From JAFGVL01 sp963662245 (GTDB lineage: Bacteria; Bacteroidota; Bacteroidia; Bacteroidales; Paludibacteraceae), in NCBI GenBank assembly GCA_963662245.2, contig CAXXVQ010000008.1, positions 434,001 through 498,000 on the forward strand: DNA of 64,000 nt, written 5' to 3'. Under the pieces are notes generated by a model that was not told the DNA's origin, did no database searches, and saw nothing but the letters and a program-made list of their open reading frames with translations. Shown here piece by piece: positions 51,640 through 58,368 of the stretch. Position numbers and translations under genes: made by a program. The first letter of the stretch is position 1; every line of letters begins with the position of its first letter.

Positions 51640-51802
51640 GCGTTTATACACCTATGTATTTTTATTTAATGCTTATGTTTTCAAGAGGGTGTTAAATTCA
51701 TTGTTTTGTGGACAACACATAGTGACTGGTCAAGTAGAGAATGATTAATGGATTTCTTTCGAGTTTAATAGCCCACCCATTGCAATTATTAGTTTTGCTG
51801 CT

Positions 51803-51993
51803 TGTTATTTTTTGTCATATTTTTTGCCTCTTTTGGCTTTCATGCACATGCCGCTGAAAATACAGCAGCAAGAGCATAGCCAAGGCAAAAAAGCAAGCGA
51901 GGCACCCCTTTCGCTTTTATGCCAAAAAATAACAATCAGAAGCTATATTAACATAATGTTGCCTTATAGGAAATGAGAATACATTCCTATAAG
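51803..51993. repeat. Nested inverted repeats, candidate oriT
   Basis: Three perfect inverted repeats occur close together. TGTTATTTTTTG (51803-51814) pairs with 51923-51934. Inside it, TTTTTTGCCT (51820-51829) pairs with 51883-51892. Just to the right, CTTATAGGAA (51963-51972) pairs with 51984-51993 across an 11-nt loop. The DNA is non-coding on both strands. Transfer origins of conjugative and mobilisable elements have such layouts, but no relaxase gene remains here. Confidence 0.5.
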
Positions 51994-52571
51994 AACACTA
52001 TGCTAAATAGCCAAAACCAATAACCGCAATTCCCACCCTAAAGAAACCGCAAATACCCCACCACCCATTTAAGGTACAGGCTTAAATAAAGCATATAGTG
52101 TTTATATCATATGCTTGCGGTAGGTTCATTCACTTCAGCTCCATTTCGTTTCAGGGTTTCGCTTCGCTACTCATCCTTTCACTACATTCCACTTCCGTTC
52201 TCTCACCAACCTCAGCACCTCACAGCAAGAGTAGCTCCATTCTCTACACGCCAAAATCTCCACCCTGCAATTCCACCCACTTAATTGTGTCATTCCGTTC
52301 CATCGCCACCCTTGCTCTTTATCCACCCACAATTTGGTATGCTTCATCTAAGCCTGTGTCGAGTCCTCCCCAAATTTCAAATACCAATAAGCGATAATTA
52401 ATCCACCAAAAAACAAAAAGCAAGGCAAAGATAGGGCGGTAACAGCCAAAAGGTCAGTAAAGGTCAAGCCCTATGAGTTTTTGCCAAAATCTCCACACTT
52501 CCGTTTCACTACAGGTAGTATTTTGCCAAAAAACCTTGACAGCCCTTTTCAACCGCCCTGTGGCAATGCCA

Positions 52572-52617
52572 TCTTTTTCTTTTTTTCTTCTTTCTTTTTT
52601 TCTTCTTTTTTGGGGGG
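52572..52617. repeat. Polypyrimidine tract followed by six G
   Basis: A 40-nt run of only T and C (52572-52611) is followed by GGGGGG, about 45 bp before the DUF6943-like gene. It may form unusual DNA structure or be prone to slippage. Confidence 0.6.
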
Positions 52618-52662
52618 AATAATTGTGTGAGCGAAAGCGAATAAATTTTTAAAGCTAGAGCC

Positions 52663-53085
52663 ATGCAAACATTATCCATCAAAACACACCGAGTTGAAGT
52701 TATTTACACACAGCCTCATTTCTTTATTTTAAACAAAGGCAATAATAGTGGTAAACCACTTTTAACAGCCTGTCCGAATTGCTTTGTAATCCTCTGTATG
52801 AATGAGGAAAATAAAGAGCAGTTGTATTGGTTAATTATGGGCTTATGGCAGTCCAAAGCCTTTTATTCATATTTAAAAGGTTCTGTTATCCCATTTGTAA
52901 CTATATCCGATGTAAAGCAATGTGTTTATAAAGGCTTGGAAGTTGCAAATACAAGCCTTCCAGAATTTGGTAAGTCGGTAAAATCATTGCGCTCACTTGA
53001 GCAATTAGAGCAGCAGTATAAACAAAACTTGTTGGTTATTCAAGAAGCTAAGCGCGTATTGTTTTATAGATACATTAAAAGGTAA
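52663..53085 (+). CDS. DUF6943-like protein of Bacteroidota conjugative elements
   Basis: A 140-residue soluble protein starting MQTLSIKTHRVEVIYTQPHFFILNKGNNSGKPL, then a segment with cysteines (TACPNCFVILCMNEENKEQLYWL), VIPFVTISDVKQCVYKGLEVA, and a C-terminal charged helix (LEQLEQQYKQNLLVIQEAKRVLF). I recognise this pattern from genes of Bacteroidota integrative conjugative elements, annotated as DUF6943, function unknown. It follows the long control region and a polypyrimidine tract. It is the best single indicator that the insert derives from a conjugative element. The family number is from memory. Confidence 0.65.
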   Translation: MQTLSIKTHRVEVIYTQPHFFILNKGNNSGKPLLTACPNCFVILCMNEENKEQLYWLIMGLWQSKAFYSYLKGSVIPFVTISDVKQCVYKGLEVANTSLPEFGKSVKSLRSLEQLEQQYKQNLLVIQEAKRVLFYRYIKR

Positions 53086-53165
53086 TGTGATTCGTAGATA
53101 AGCAGGGGATAAGGGCTGGGTAAAGGCAGGATAAGCGCATATTAATTATGAATCGTTGCATAAAA

Positions 53166-53204
53166 AACTGCACCTAAAAAGTGTCTAACTTTTTGGGTGC
53201 AGTT
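53166..53204 (-). terminator. Strong hairpin downstream of the 268-residue protein gene
   Basis: Arms 53166-53182 and 53188-53204 pair over 17 bp with one wobble and a 5-nt loop. On the reverse strand the hairpin is followed by six T, so it should terminate the gene that stops at 53239. A similar AACTGCACC...AAAAAGT sequence occurs, to my recollection, at ends of some IS3-family elements, so an IS remnant is possible. Confidence 0.75.
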
Positions 53205-53238
53205 CAAATATGTCGAGGCTCTAAAGTTTAAGGTTAGA

Positions 53239-54045
53239 TTAGTAGATGTCTACAACTTTTAAAGCATTACCAGAACTAAGCAGGTAATAATTTAGCCCCA
53301 CTTTTTGTAAGAACTCTATACCTACACATGCGATTAGACTTGTATCGTCAGTTAAGGTTGTGATGCTTGATGGAAGTTCACAAGTCGTATTCGATGTTAC
53401 ACTACCAGTACCACCAAATGCAGTTTCAGGCATGTATAAAACATTGCTTTTCTCATTTAAATCAGGGTTGGCTGGTTCATACATTTTTGTGTCAGCATTG
53501 TAAATAAAGTCACTGATTGCTGAAACCGCAAGTACCAGTCTAAAATGAGTTGCTCCCATAGGGGCGTTAATGTTATTAGCTAAACTGTAGCTGATAATTG
53601 CATTTACACCTGTTCTAGTTCCCGTAGGAGTCATTTTGACACTTCCTGTAAACATGCTATCAAAATTCACCCCTTTGTTAAATACTAAGCCTTTTAAGTA
53701 CTGTGTTTGCTCAGAAATTAAAATTGCTCGTTGACCTCTCGCTTCGGATTGATCTTCTAGGTTAATCTTTTTCATGATAGCAGTTAAACGACCTGTAAGT
53801 TGTGGGTCTGCCATTGTTTTCATTAAGGCACTTAATCCAACACGAACAGATTTTCCAGCAGCTGCACAGCCTCCAAATTCATTCATGTTTTCACGAGTGC
53901 GTTTAAACTCTGGAGCAGTTTTGATTTGTTCTGCTGATGCTCCTCCAGCCATTCCTGCAAAGCTCCCTTTTAAGCCTTTGATTTTGTAATGGCGCACACC
54001 GCCAATATTACCTTTGTACTTTAATGGTCCAGTCTGTCTAGCCAT
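53239..54045 (-). CDS. Conserved-type hypothetical protein of 268 residues (MARQTG start)
   Basis: I do not know a function. The N terminus MARQTGPLKYKGNIGGVRHYKIKGLKG is basic and glycine-rich. A helical segment follows (APEFKRTRENMNEFGGCAAAGKSVRVGLSALMKTMADPQLTGRLTAIMKKINLED), then a long beta-rich part with NINAPMGATHFRLVLAVSAISDF. I recall similar proteins from other Bacteroidota genomes, all uncharacterised. There is no signal peptide. An AGGAG Shine-Dalgarno-like sequence precedes the ATG, unusual in this phylum, and a TATCTTTG box lies at 54092-54099 on the reverse strand. It lies near the right end of the inserted element. Confidence 0.7.
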   Translation of the reverse strand: MARQTGPLKYKGNIGGVRHYKIKGLKGSFAGMAGGASAEQIKTAPEFKRTRENMNEFGGCAAAGKSVRVGLSALMKTMADPQLTGRLTAIMKKINLEDQSEARGQRAILISEQTQYLKGLVFNKGVNFDSMFTGSVKMTPTGTRTGVNAIISYSLANNINAPMGATHFRLVLAVSAISDFIYNADTKMYEPANPDLNEKSNVLYMPETAFGGTGSVTSNTTCELPSSITTLTDDTSLIACVGIEFLQKVGLNYYLLSSGNALKVVDIY

Positions 54046-54269
54046 AATTTAATCTCCTATAATTTAGGGTTACACAAATAATTAATTATCTCAAAGATAT
54101 TGATAAGTGTTCTGATATACAGCTAATTAAATGTGGCAAGAGAGCGCAGAGTTGAGCAGTAGAATTAAGTATTAGATATATTCAGGTTTTTACTATATTT
54201 GTCATACTTTATCTATTGAAAAAGAGCTATTTATATTAATAGATAACATAGGGTTGTTTAGGTAATTAC

Positions 54270-54287
54270 TTGTACCTGATTTGTACC
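54270..54287 (+). repeat. Paired TTGTACC sites near the right end
   Basis: TTGTACC at 54270-54276 and 54281-54287, the same 11-bp period and orientation as the pair at 46214-46231. They lie 42 bp before the right 16-bp repeat. Confidence 0.55.
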
Positions 54288-54328
54288 ATAGCTCTTGTAG
54301 CTATAATAAATAAAGGGATATTATTTAA

Positions 54329-54344
54329 GAAGAAGTGAAATAGT
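54329..54344 (+). repeat. Putative attR: right 16-bp direct repeat
   Basis: GAAGAAGTGAAATAGT, identical to the end of dnaK at 46079-46094. It is not in a gene here. Bases beyond the 16 differ on both sides. Confidence 0.75.
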
Positions 54345-54379
54345 GACTAGTTATTAGAGCCTAGAAACTAGAAAGAATA

Positions 54380-54418
54380 AAACCTCATTAAGCATTAGCT
54401 CAATGGGGTTTGTTTTTT
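54380..54418 (+). terminator. Terminator, probably the original one of dnaK
   Basis: AAACCTCATTAAGC (54380-54393) and GCTCAATGGGGTTT (54398-54411) form a stem of about 14 bp with one wobble and one mismatch, then TGTTTTTT. No gene precedes it on this side; it lies 36 bp after attR, where dnaK would end if the element were removed. Confidence 0.75.
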
Positions 54419-54475
54419 ATGAAATGTAATCTTTAGCTTTTAATTATGATTTTTTATATATTTCTGTTGAATAGA

Positions 54476-54535
54476 TGTTTATCTAAATTATTTAAGTACC
54501 TTTGCATCGTTTAATAATCAAGTTTATATTGATTT
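54476..54535 (+). promoter_or_regulatory. Cold-shock-type promoter and leader, copy 1
   Basis: TACCTTTG at 54497-54504 is the -7 box. The upstream TTTATC..AA.TA.TT.AGTACCTTTG context and the downstream 20-mer AATCAAGTTTATATTGATTT (54516-54535) both recur at 55012-55072. The 20-mer can fold as AATCAA/TTGATT and would lie at the 5' end of an 80-nt leader for the RRM gene. Confidence 0.6.
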
Positions 54536-54590
54536 TTCGTATCAGTGTAAGATTAAAAACATTTTTAATAATAAAACAAGAAAGTAAAAA

Positions 54591-54872
54591 ATGAACATTT
54601 ATGTTGCAAGTTTAAGCTATAACACTACAAGTGATAGTTTAAAAGAATTATTTGAGAATTTTGGAGAAGTTTCTTCTGCTAATGTAATTACAGATAGAGA
54701 AACTGGTCGTTCACGCGGTTTTGGCTTTGTAGAAATGCCAGATGATGCAGAGGCGAAAAAAGCAATTCAGGAATTAGATAAATCTGAATTAGATGGTAGA
54801 ACTATTGCTGTCAATGAAGCTCGTCCAAGAGAAGAAAAAGGTAATGGTGGATACAATAAGAGAAGATATTAA
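54591..54872 (+). CDS. RRM-domain RNA-binding protein, copy 1
   Basis: Small RNA-binding protein of 93 residues, almost wholly one RRM fold: RNP2 is IYVASL (3-8) and RNP1 is RGFGFVEM (42-49). A short Gly/Arg/Tyr tail follows (EEKGNGGYNKRRY). Such proteins are typically induced by cold in Bacteroidota and cyanobacteria and bind single-stranded RNA. The long leader is typical of cold-shock mRNAs. Copy 2, at 58030-58296, is nearly identical at its 5' end (two differences in the first 65 bases). It ends in a good terminator (54897-54935), so it is a monocistron. Confidence 0.93.
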   Translation: MNIYVASLSYNTTSDSLKELFENFGEVSSANVITDRETGRSRGFGFVEMPDDAEAKKAIQELDKSELDGRTIAVNEARPREEKGNGGYNKRRY

Positions 54873-54896
54873 GATTTTATTTAGTAGATCATTCTG

Positions 54897-54935
54897 AAAA
54901 AGACGGTTTTGCAATATGCAAGAACCGTCTTTTAT
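54897..54935 (+). terminator. Terminator of RRM gene 1
   Basis: AAAAGACGGTTTTGCA pairs with TGCAAGAACCGTCTTTT with a small bulge and a short ATA loop, followed by a T-rich run. Confidence 0.85.
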
Positions 54936-55011
54936 TTTACATTATGAGATTATTGGCAATTTTTTTGCATATTGTTTTCTTTCTGATTTTCAGATATTTT
55001 TAATAAAAAAA

Positions 55012-55072
55012 GGTTTATCCTAATTAATTGAGTACCTTTGTCCCAATTCAACAATCAAGTTTATATTGATTT
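55012..55072 (+). promoter_or_regulatory. Cold-shock-type promoter and leader, copy 2
   Basis: GGTTTATCCTAATTAATT.AGTACCTTTG with -7 box TACCTTTG at 55033-55040, and the same 20-mer AATCAAGTTTATATTGATTT at 55053-55072. No RRM gene follows directly; the next gene starts at 55210. A weak hairpin with a T run (CACT...AGTG then six T, about 55140-55160) could end a short RNA here. Confidence 0.55.
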
Positions 55073-55180
55073 CTTTCACAGCAATGCTTTGCTTTCTCTC
55101 ATTAGGGAACAGCTCTCATCGTAAAATTGACCTCATATTCACTTTTTGTTAGTGTTTTTTAGTCGCAAAAGGTGTGTCAG

Positions 55181-55188
55181 TACTTTTG
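55181..55188 (+). promoter_or_regulatory. Candidate -7 box of the NPD-family gene
   Basis: TACTTTTG fits TAnnTTTG and lies 21 bp before the ATG at 55210. No TTG lies at -33. It would give a short leader independent of the cold-shock-type promoter upstream. Confidence 0.4.
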
Positions 55189-55209
55189 TTGGCATACTTT
55201 ATTGACTAT

Positions 55210-56280
55210 ATGATAAAATCATTATTTATTAGGGAAAATCAAATCCGTCTCCCTATTATTCAAGGCGGAATGGGAGTAGGTATTTCTCTTTCAGGTTTAG
55301 CTTCTGCAGTAGCTAATGAGGGGGGAGTTGGAGTAATTTCATGTGCAGGTCTAGGTTTGTTATACAAACAGAGTTCAAGTGATTATTTTAAAGATTGTAT
55401 TTGGGGCTTAAGGGAAGAAATTCGTAAGTCACGAGAAAAAACCAAAGGAATTGTTGGTGTTAATGTAATGGTTGCATTAACCAATTTTGCTGATATGGTT
55501 CGCACTGCCATAGACGAAAAAATTGATATTATTTTTGCCGGAGCCGGATTGCCTCTTGATCTGCCTTCATTTTTACCTTCCGATAGTAATACTCGCCTTG
55601 TTCCTATTGTTTCTTCAGCACGAGCCGCTGATTTAATTTGTAAAAAATGGTTGGCCAACTATAATTATTTACCAGATGCTATGGTTGTAGAAGGTCCAAA
55701 AGCCGGAGGACATCTAGGTTTTAAAACAAATCAGATTGAGGATGGAGATTATGCTTTAGAAGAATTAGTTCCTGAAGTGATAAAGATTGTAAGCAAGTAT
55801 GCAGATCAGAAAACAATACCCGTAATTGCTGCCGGAGGTATTAGCACCGGGGCAGATATTGATAAGTATTTGAAAATGGGAGCATCAGGAGTACAAATGG
55901 GAAGTATTTTTGTGCCAACCAATGAGTGTGATGCCTCTGATATATTTAAACAAGTTTATATTGATTCTTCCAAAGAAGATATGAGGATAATCCAAAGTCC
56001 TGTTGGAATGCCTGGCAGAGCCTTTGAAAATAGTTTTCTTCAGAGTGTGAAAGAGGGAAATGAAAAACCTAAAGGTTGTCCTTATAGTTGTATTAGAACT
56101 TGCGATTATACAAAAAGCCCTTATTGTATCATTAAGGCCTTGTATAATGCATCTATAGGTGAAATGGATAAAGGTTACGCTTTTGCTGGCGCTAATGCTT
56201 ATAAAAGTACCGAAATTAAAAGTGTGCACGATGTGATTGAGAAATTGCAAGCTGAGTATGAAATTGCTCAAAAGGCTTAA
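55210..56280 (+). CDS. Nitronate monooxygenase/2-nitropropane dioxygenase-family flavoprotein
   Basis: The FMN-binding TIM-barrel protein begins MIKSLFIRENQIRLPIIQGGMGVGISL. I use the ATG at 55210 (356 aa); an in-frame GTG at 55174 adds only an unlikely hydrophobic stretch. Family features are PIIQGGMGVG (about 14-23), the substrate loop VVEGPKAGGHLGFK (about 162-175) with the catalytic-type His, PVIAAGGISTGADIDKYLKMGASGVQMGSIF (about 205-235) and the C-terminal Cys-rich CPYSCIRTCDYTKSPYC. The family includes nitronate monooxygenases and FabK enoyl reductases. The cysteine cluster could bind a metal, which is uncommon for classic NMO. The exact reaction is unresolved. Confidence 0.82.
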   Translation: MIKSLFIRENQIRLPIIQGGMGVGISLSGLASAVANEGGVGVISCAGLGLLYKQSSSDYFKDCIWGLREEIRKSREKTKGIVGVNVMVALTNFADMVRTAIDEKIDIIFAGAGLPLDLPSFLPSDSNTRLVPIVSSARAADLICKKWLANYNYLPDAMVVEGPKAGGHLGFKTNQIEDGDYALEELVPEVIKIVSKYADQKTIPVIAAGGISTGADIDKYLKMGASGVQMGSIFVPTNECDASDIFKQVYIDSSKEDMRIIQSPVGMPGRAFENSFLQSVKEGNEKPKGCPYSCIRTCDYTKSPYCIIKALYNASIGEMDKGYAFAGANAYKSTEIKSVHDVIEKLQAEYEIAQKA

Positions 56281-56398
56281 AAAAACAGGTTTCGGCTTGT
56301 AGCCTATTATGCAGTGTTATTTTGAACCGTTAGAGAATAGGTGATAAATAATAATTGCGATTATTTACAAATAAGACTGCTGATGGTAGTCAAAAAAT

Positions 56399-57526
56399 AT
56401 GACATTTACAGAATTAAATATTTCAGAACCAATTCTAAAGGCTCTGGAAGATAAAAAGTATAAAAGTCCAACTCCTATTCAGGAGCAGGCAATCCCGATT
56501 GTTTTAAGTGGTCAGGATTTGTTAGGGATAGCTCAGACTGGAACCGGTAAAACGGCCGCATTTTCTATTCCAATTATTCAATGTTTGAATGAGTTAAAGA
56601 CCGCAAATAAAAAGCGTGAAATTAAAGCATTGATTTTAACTCCAACAAGAGAGTTGGCAATTCAGATTCAAGAGTGTATATCTGATTATACTAAATATAC
56701 AGACATTAGAAGTGCTGTGATATTTGGTGGTGTTAAGCAAGGCGTTCAGGTAAATCAGCTGAGAAGCGGAGTGGATATCTTAATTGCAACTCCCGGTAGA
56801 TTACTTGATTTAATAAATCAAAAAATTATTAAGCTGGATCATATCCGTCACTTTGTGTTAGATGAGGCTGATCGTATGCTTGATATGGGATTTGTTCATG
56901 ATATTAAGCGCTTGATACCTTTGTTGCCAAAGAAGAAACAAACACTATTTTTCTCTGCTACAATGCCTGTTGCAATAGCAAAACTTTCAAACAGTATTTT
57001 GTGCAACCCGGCAAAAGTAGAGGTAGCACCAGTGTCTTCAGTAGTTGAAACTATTGAACAACATCTGTTTTTTGTTGAGAAAAAACAAAAAAGTGATTTA
57101 CTTTATGAGTTGTTAAGAAAAGATTCTGAGAAGTCAGTATTGGTTTTTTCTAGAACAAAACATGGTGCAGATAGGATTGCAAAAAAGTTAAATAAACAAG
57201 GTGTTGGTTGTGAGGCTATACACGGAAATAAATCACAAGTAGCAAGACAACGAGCATTAGTAAACTTTAAATCAGGCGAAACTAGAGTTATTGTAGCTAC
57301 AGATATTGCTGCCAGAGGTATTGATATTGCTAATTTGGAATTAGTTATCAATTATGATTTACCGGATGTGGCTGAAACCTATGTTCATCGAATTGGTAGA
57401 ACAGGTAGAGCCGGTCATAAAGGTGTAGCTCTTTCGTTTTGTGCAAAAGAAGAACGAGTGATGCTTCAGGATATTCAGAAGCTAACAGGTGGAAGCTTAA
57501 ACATTATTTCTACCAAATTATCATAG
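56399..57526 (+). CDS. DEAD-box RNA helicase (RhlE-like)
   Basis: ATP-dependent RNA helicase of 375 residues, essentially only the helicase core with no long tail. Motifs in order are Q (KSPTPIQEQAIP), I AQTGTGKT (about 45-52), Ia PTRELAIQ, GG, Ib TPGRLLDL, II DEAD (about 157), III SAT, V ATDIAARGID and VI HRIGRTGR. Such enzymes remodel RNA structure during ribosome assembly and in the cold. It lies between two small RNA-binding genes and 24 bp before a cold-shock-domain gene, which supports a role in cold adaptation. Confidence 0.93.
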   Translation: MTFTELNISEPILKALEDKKYKSPTPIQEQAIPIVLSGQDLLGIAQTGTGKTAAFSIPIIQCLNELKTANKKREIKALILTPTRELAIQIQECISDYTKYTDIRSAVIFGGVKQGVQVNQLRSGVDILIATPGRLLDLINQKIIKLDHIRHFVLDEADRMLDMGFVHDIKRLIPLLPKKKQTLFFSATMPVAIAKLSNSILCNPAKVEVAPVSSVVETIEQHLFFVEKKQKSDLLYELLRKDSEKSVLVFSRTKHGADRIAKKLNKQGVGCEAIHGNKSQVARQRALVNFKSGETRVIVATDIAARGIDIANLELVINYDLPDVAETYVHRIGRTGRAGHKGVALSFCAKEERVMLQDIQKLTGGSLNIISTKLS

Positions 57527-57550
57527 TTAAATTATCACTAAAATTATTGA

Positions 57551-57976
57551 ATGAATAAGAAAGAATTAGAAAAAAAGAAAAACCAGAAACGAAAAGAAAA
57601 GTTGGAGCGTAAGGAAGAGCGTAAAAATGGTAGTGGAAAGAAATCCTTAGATGATATGATTGCCTATGTGGACGAGAATGGTCGACTGACAAGCACTCCA
57701 CCGGATCCGGCTAAGAAACAAGAGGTTGAAGTAGAGAGTATTAGTGTGTCTATCCCCAAAATGGAGGATATAGAAGAAGTTGCTTTGACAGGGAAGGTAG
57801 AACATTATAACCAAGATAAAGGTTATGGCTTTATAAAGGATTCCAGAAGTATTGAAAAATATTTCTTTCACATAAATAGTGCTCCTGATAATATTGCTGA
57901 GGGAAATGAGGTTACTTTTGAGCTTGAAAGAGGTAAAAAAGGAATGAATGCCGTAAATATTTCAATAAAAAAATAA
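57551..57976 (+). CDS. Cold-shock-domain protein with charged N-terminal extension
   Basis: The 141-residue protein starts with a highly Lys/Glu-rich helix (NKKELEKKKNQKRKEKLERKEERKNGSGKK). Its C-terminal cold-shock domain (about 75-141) is ALTGKVEHYNQDKGYGFIKDSRSIEKYFFHINSAPDNIAEGNEVTFELERGKKGMNAVNI, with RNP1-like KGYGFI and RNP2-like YFFHI. It probably binds single-stranded RNA. It starts 24 bp after the helicase stop and the second RRM gene starts 53 bp after it, so all three may be co-transcribed. Confidence 0.9.
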   Translation: MNKKELEKKKNQKRKEKLERKEERKNGSGKKSLDDMIAYVDENGRLTSTPPDPAKKQEVEVESISVSIPKMEDIEEVALTGKVEHYNQDKGYGFIKDSRSIEKYFFHINSAPDNIAEGNEVTFELERGKKGMNAVNISIKK

Positions 57977-58029
57977 ATATATGATTGGTGACAATCAATT
58001 ATCAATAACAATTAACAATAAGTAGTAAA

Positions 58030-58296
58030 ATGAACATTTATGTTGCAAGTTTAAGCTATAACACAACAAGTGATAGTTTAAAAGAATTATTTGAAAACTT
58101 TGGAGAAGTGACTTCTGCAAATGTTATTATGGACAGAGAGTCTGGTCGTTCTCGTGGTTTTGGTTTTGTAGAAATGCCTGATGAGTCAGAAGCTAAAAAA
58201 GCAATTGCAGAATTAGATAAATCAGAATTAGACGGTAGGTCAATTGCTGTCAATGAAGCTCGTCAAAGAGAAGAAAGAAGTAGCAGAAGATACTAG
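58030..58296 (+). CDS. RRM-domain RNA-binding protein, copy 2
   Basis: The 88-residue RRM protein is a close paralogue of the one at 54591-54872. RNP2 (IYVASL) and RNP1 (RGFGFVEM) are identical, and about 80% of residues agree by eye. The difference is mostly at the tail (EERSSRRY against EEKGNGGYNKRRY). It lies after the helicase and cold-shock-domain genes and ends in a strong terminator. No leader like that of copy 1 is present, so it probably depends on the upstream operon. Confidence 0.93.
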   Translation: MNIYVASLSYNTTSDSLKELFENFGEVTSANVIMDRESGRSRGFGFVEMPDESEAKKAIAELDKSELDGRSIAVNEARQREERSSRRY

Positions 58297-58313
58297 TATA
58301 AGGTATTTATGAT

Positions 58314-58350
58314 AAAACCCCGTTAGATAATTCTAACGGGGTTTTTGTTT
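58314..58350 (+). terminator. Terminator of the helicase/cold-shock/RRM group
   Basis: AAAACCCCGTTAGA (58314-58327) and TCTAACGGGGTTTT (58332-58345) are perfect complements with a 4-nt loop, followed by TGTTTTT. Confidence 0.92.
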
Positions 58351-58368
58351 TTTGTTGGTCTAACTATA

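Larger units (their letters stand above)
51347..52662. other. 1.3 kb non-coding control region of the element
   Basis: No convincing gene lies in these 1316 bp. In order: a 12-bp inverted repeat directly after the upstream stop (51356-51367 with 51383-51394); a four-half-site operator (51469-51521); a promoter (51556-51583); a 13-codon ORF within a terminator hairpin (51591-51639); nested inverted repeats (51803-51993); a C-rich stretch (about 52000-52400); and a 40-nt pyrimidine tract ending in six G (52572-52617). This layout resembles the regulatory and oriT regions of Bacteroidota conjugative elements. The individual parts are annotated separately. Confidence 0.55.
46079..54344. mobile_element. 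Decayed integrative element inserted at the dnaK 3' end
   Basis: An 8.3 kb segment is bounded by identical 16-bp repeats, GAAGAAGTGAAATAGT, at 46079-46094 (dnaK end) and 54329-54344. Both ends also carry paired TTGTACC sites at the same 11-bp period. Inside are a truncated zinc-finger/excisionase-type ORF, a complete IS21-family element, a gene remnant, several genes of unknown function, one gene I recognise from Bacteroidota conjugative elements (DUF6943-like) and a long non-coding control region. Site-specific recombinases commonly use the 3' end of a conserved gene and rebuild it. No integrase, relaxase or transfer gene remains, so the element is probably immobile. Boundaries are inferred from the repeats. 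Confidence 0.7.
54046..54590. other. Spacer holding the element's right end and the cold-shock promoter
   Basis: The 545-bp spacer contains, in order, the reverse-strand promoter box of the 268-residue protein gene (54092-54099), the right TTGTACC pair (54270-54287), the right 16-bp repeat (54329-54344), the putative original dnaK terminator (54380-54418) and the promoter and leader of the first RRM gene (54476-54590). No ORF of note. Confidence 0.7.

Noticed and set aside
52098..52397. A 99-codon + strand ORF in the C-rich part of the element control region.
   Set aside because: Low-complexity Ser/Pro-rich translation with no domain or start signal. It follows from the base bias of the region.
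53166..53204. An IS3-family end rather than a terminator.
   Set aside because: The sequence resembles such ends from memory, but there is no transposase nearby and the hairpin with its reverse-strand T run fits a terminator.
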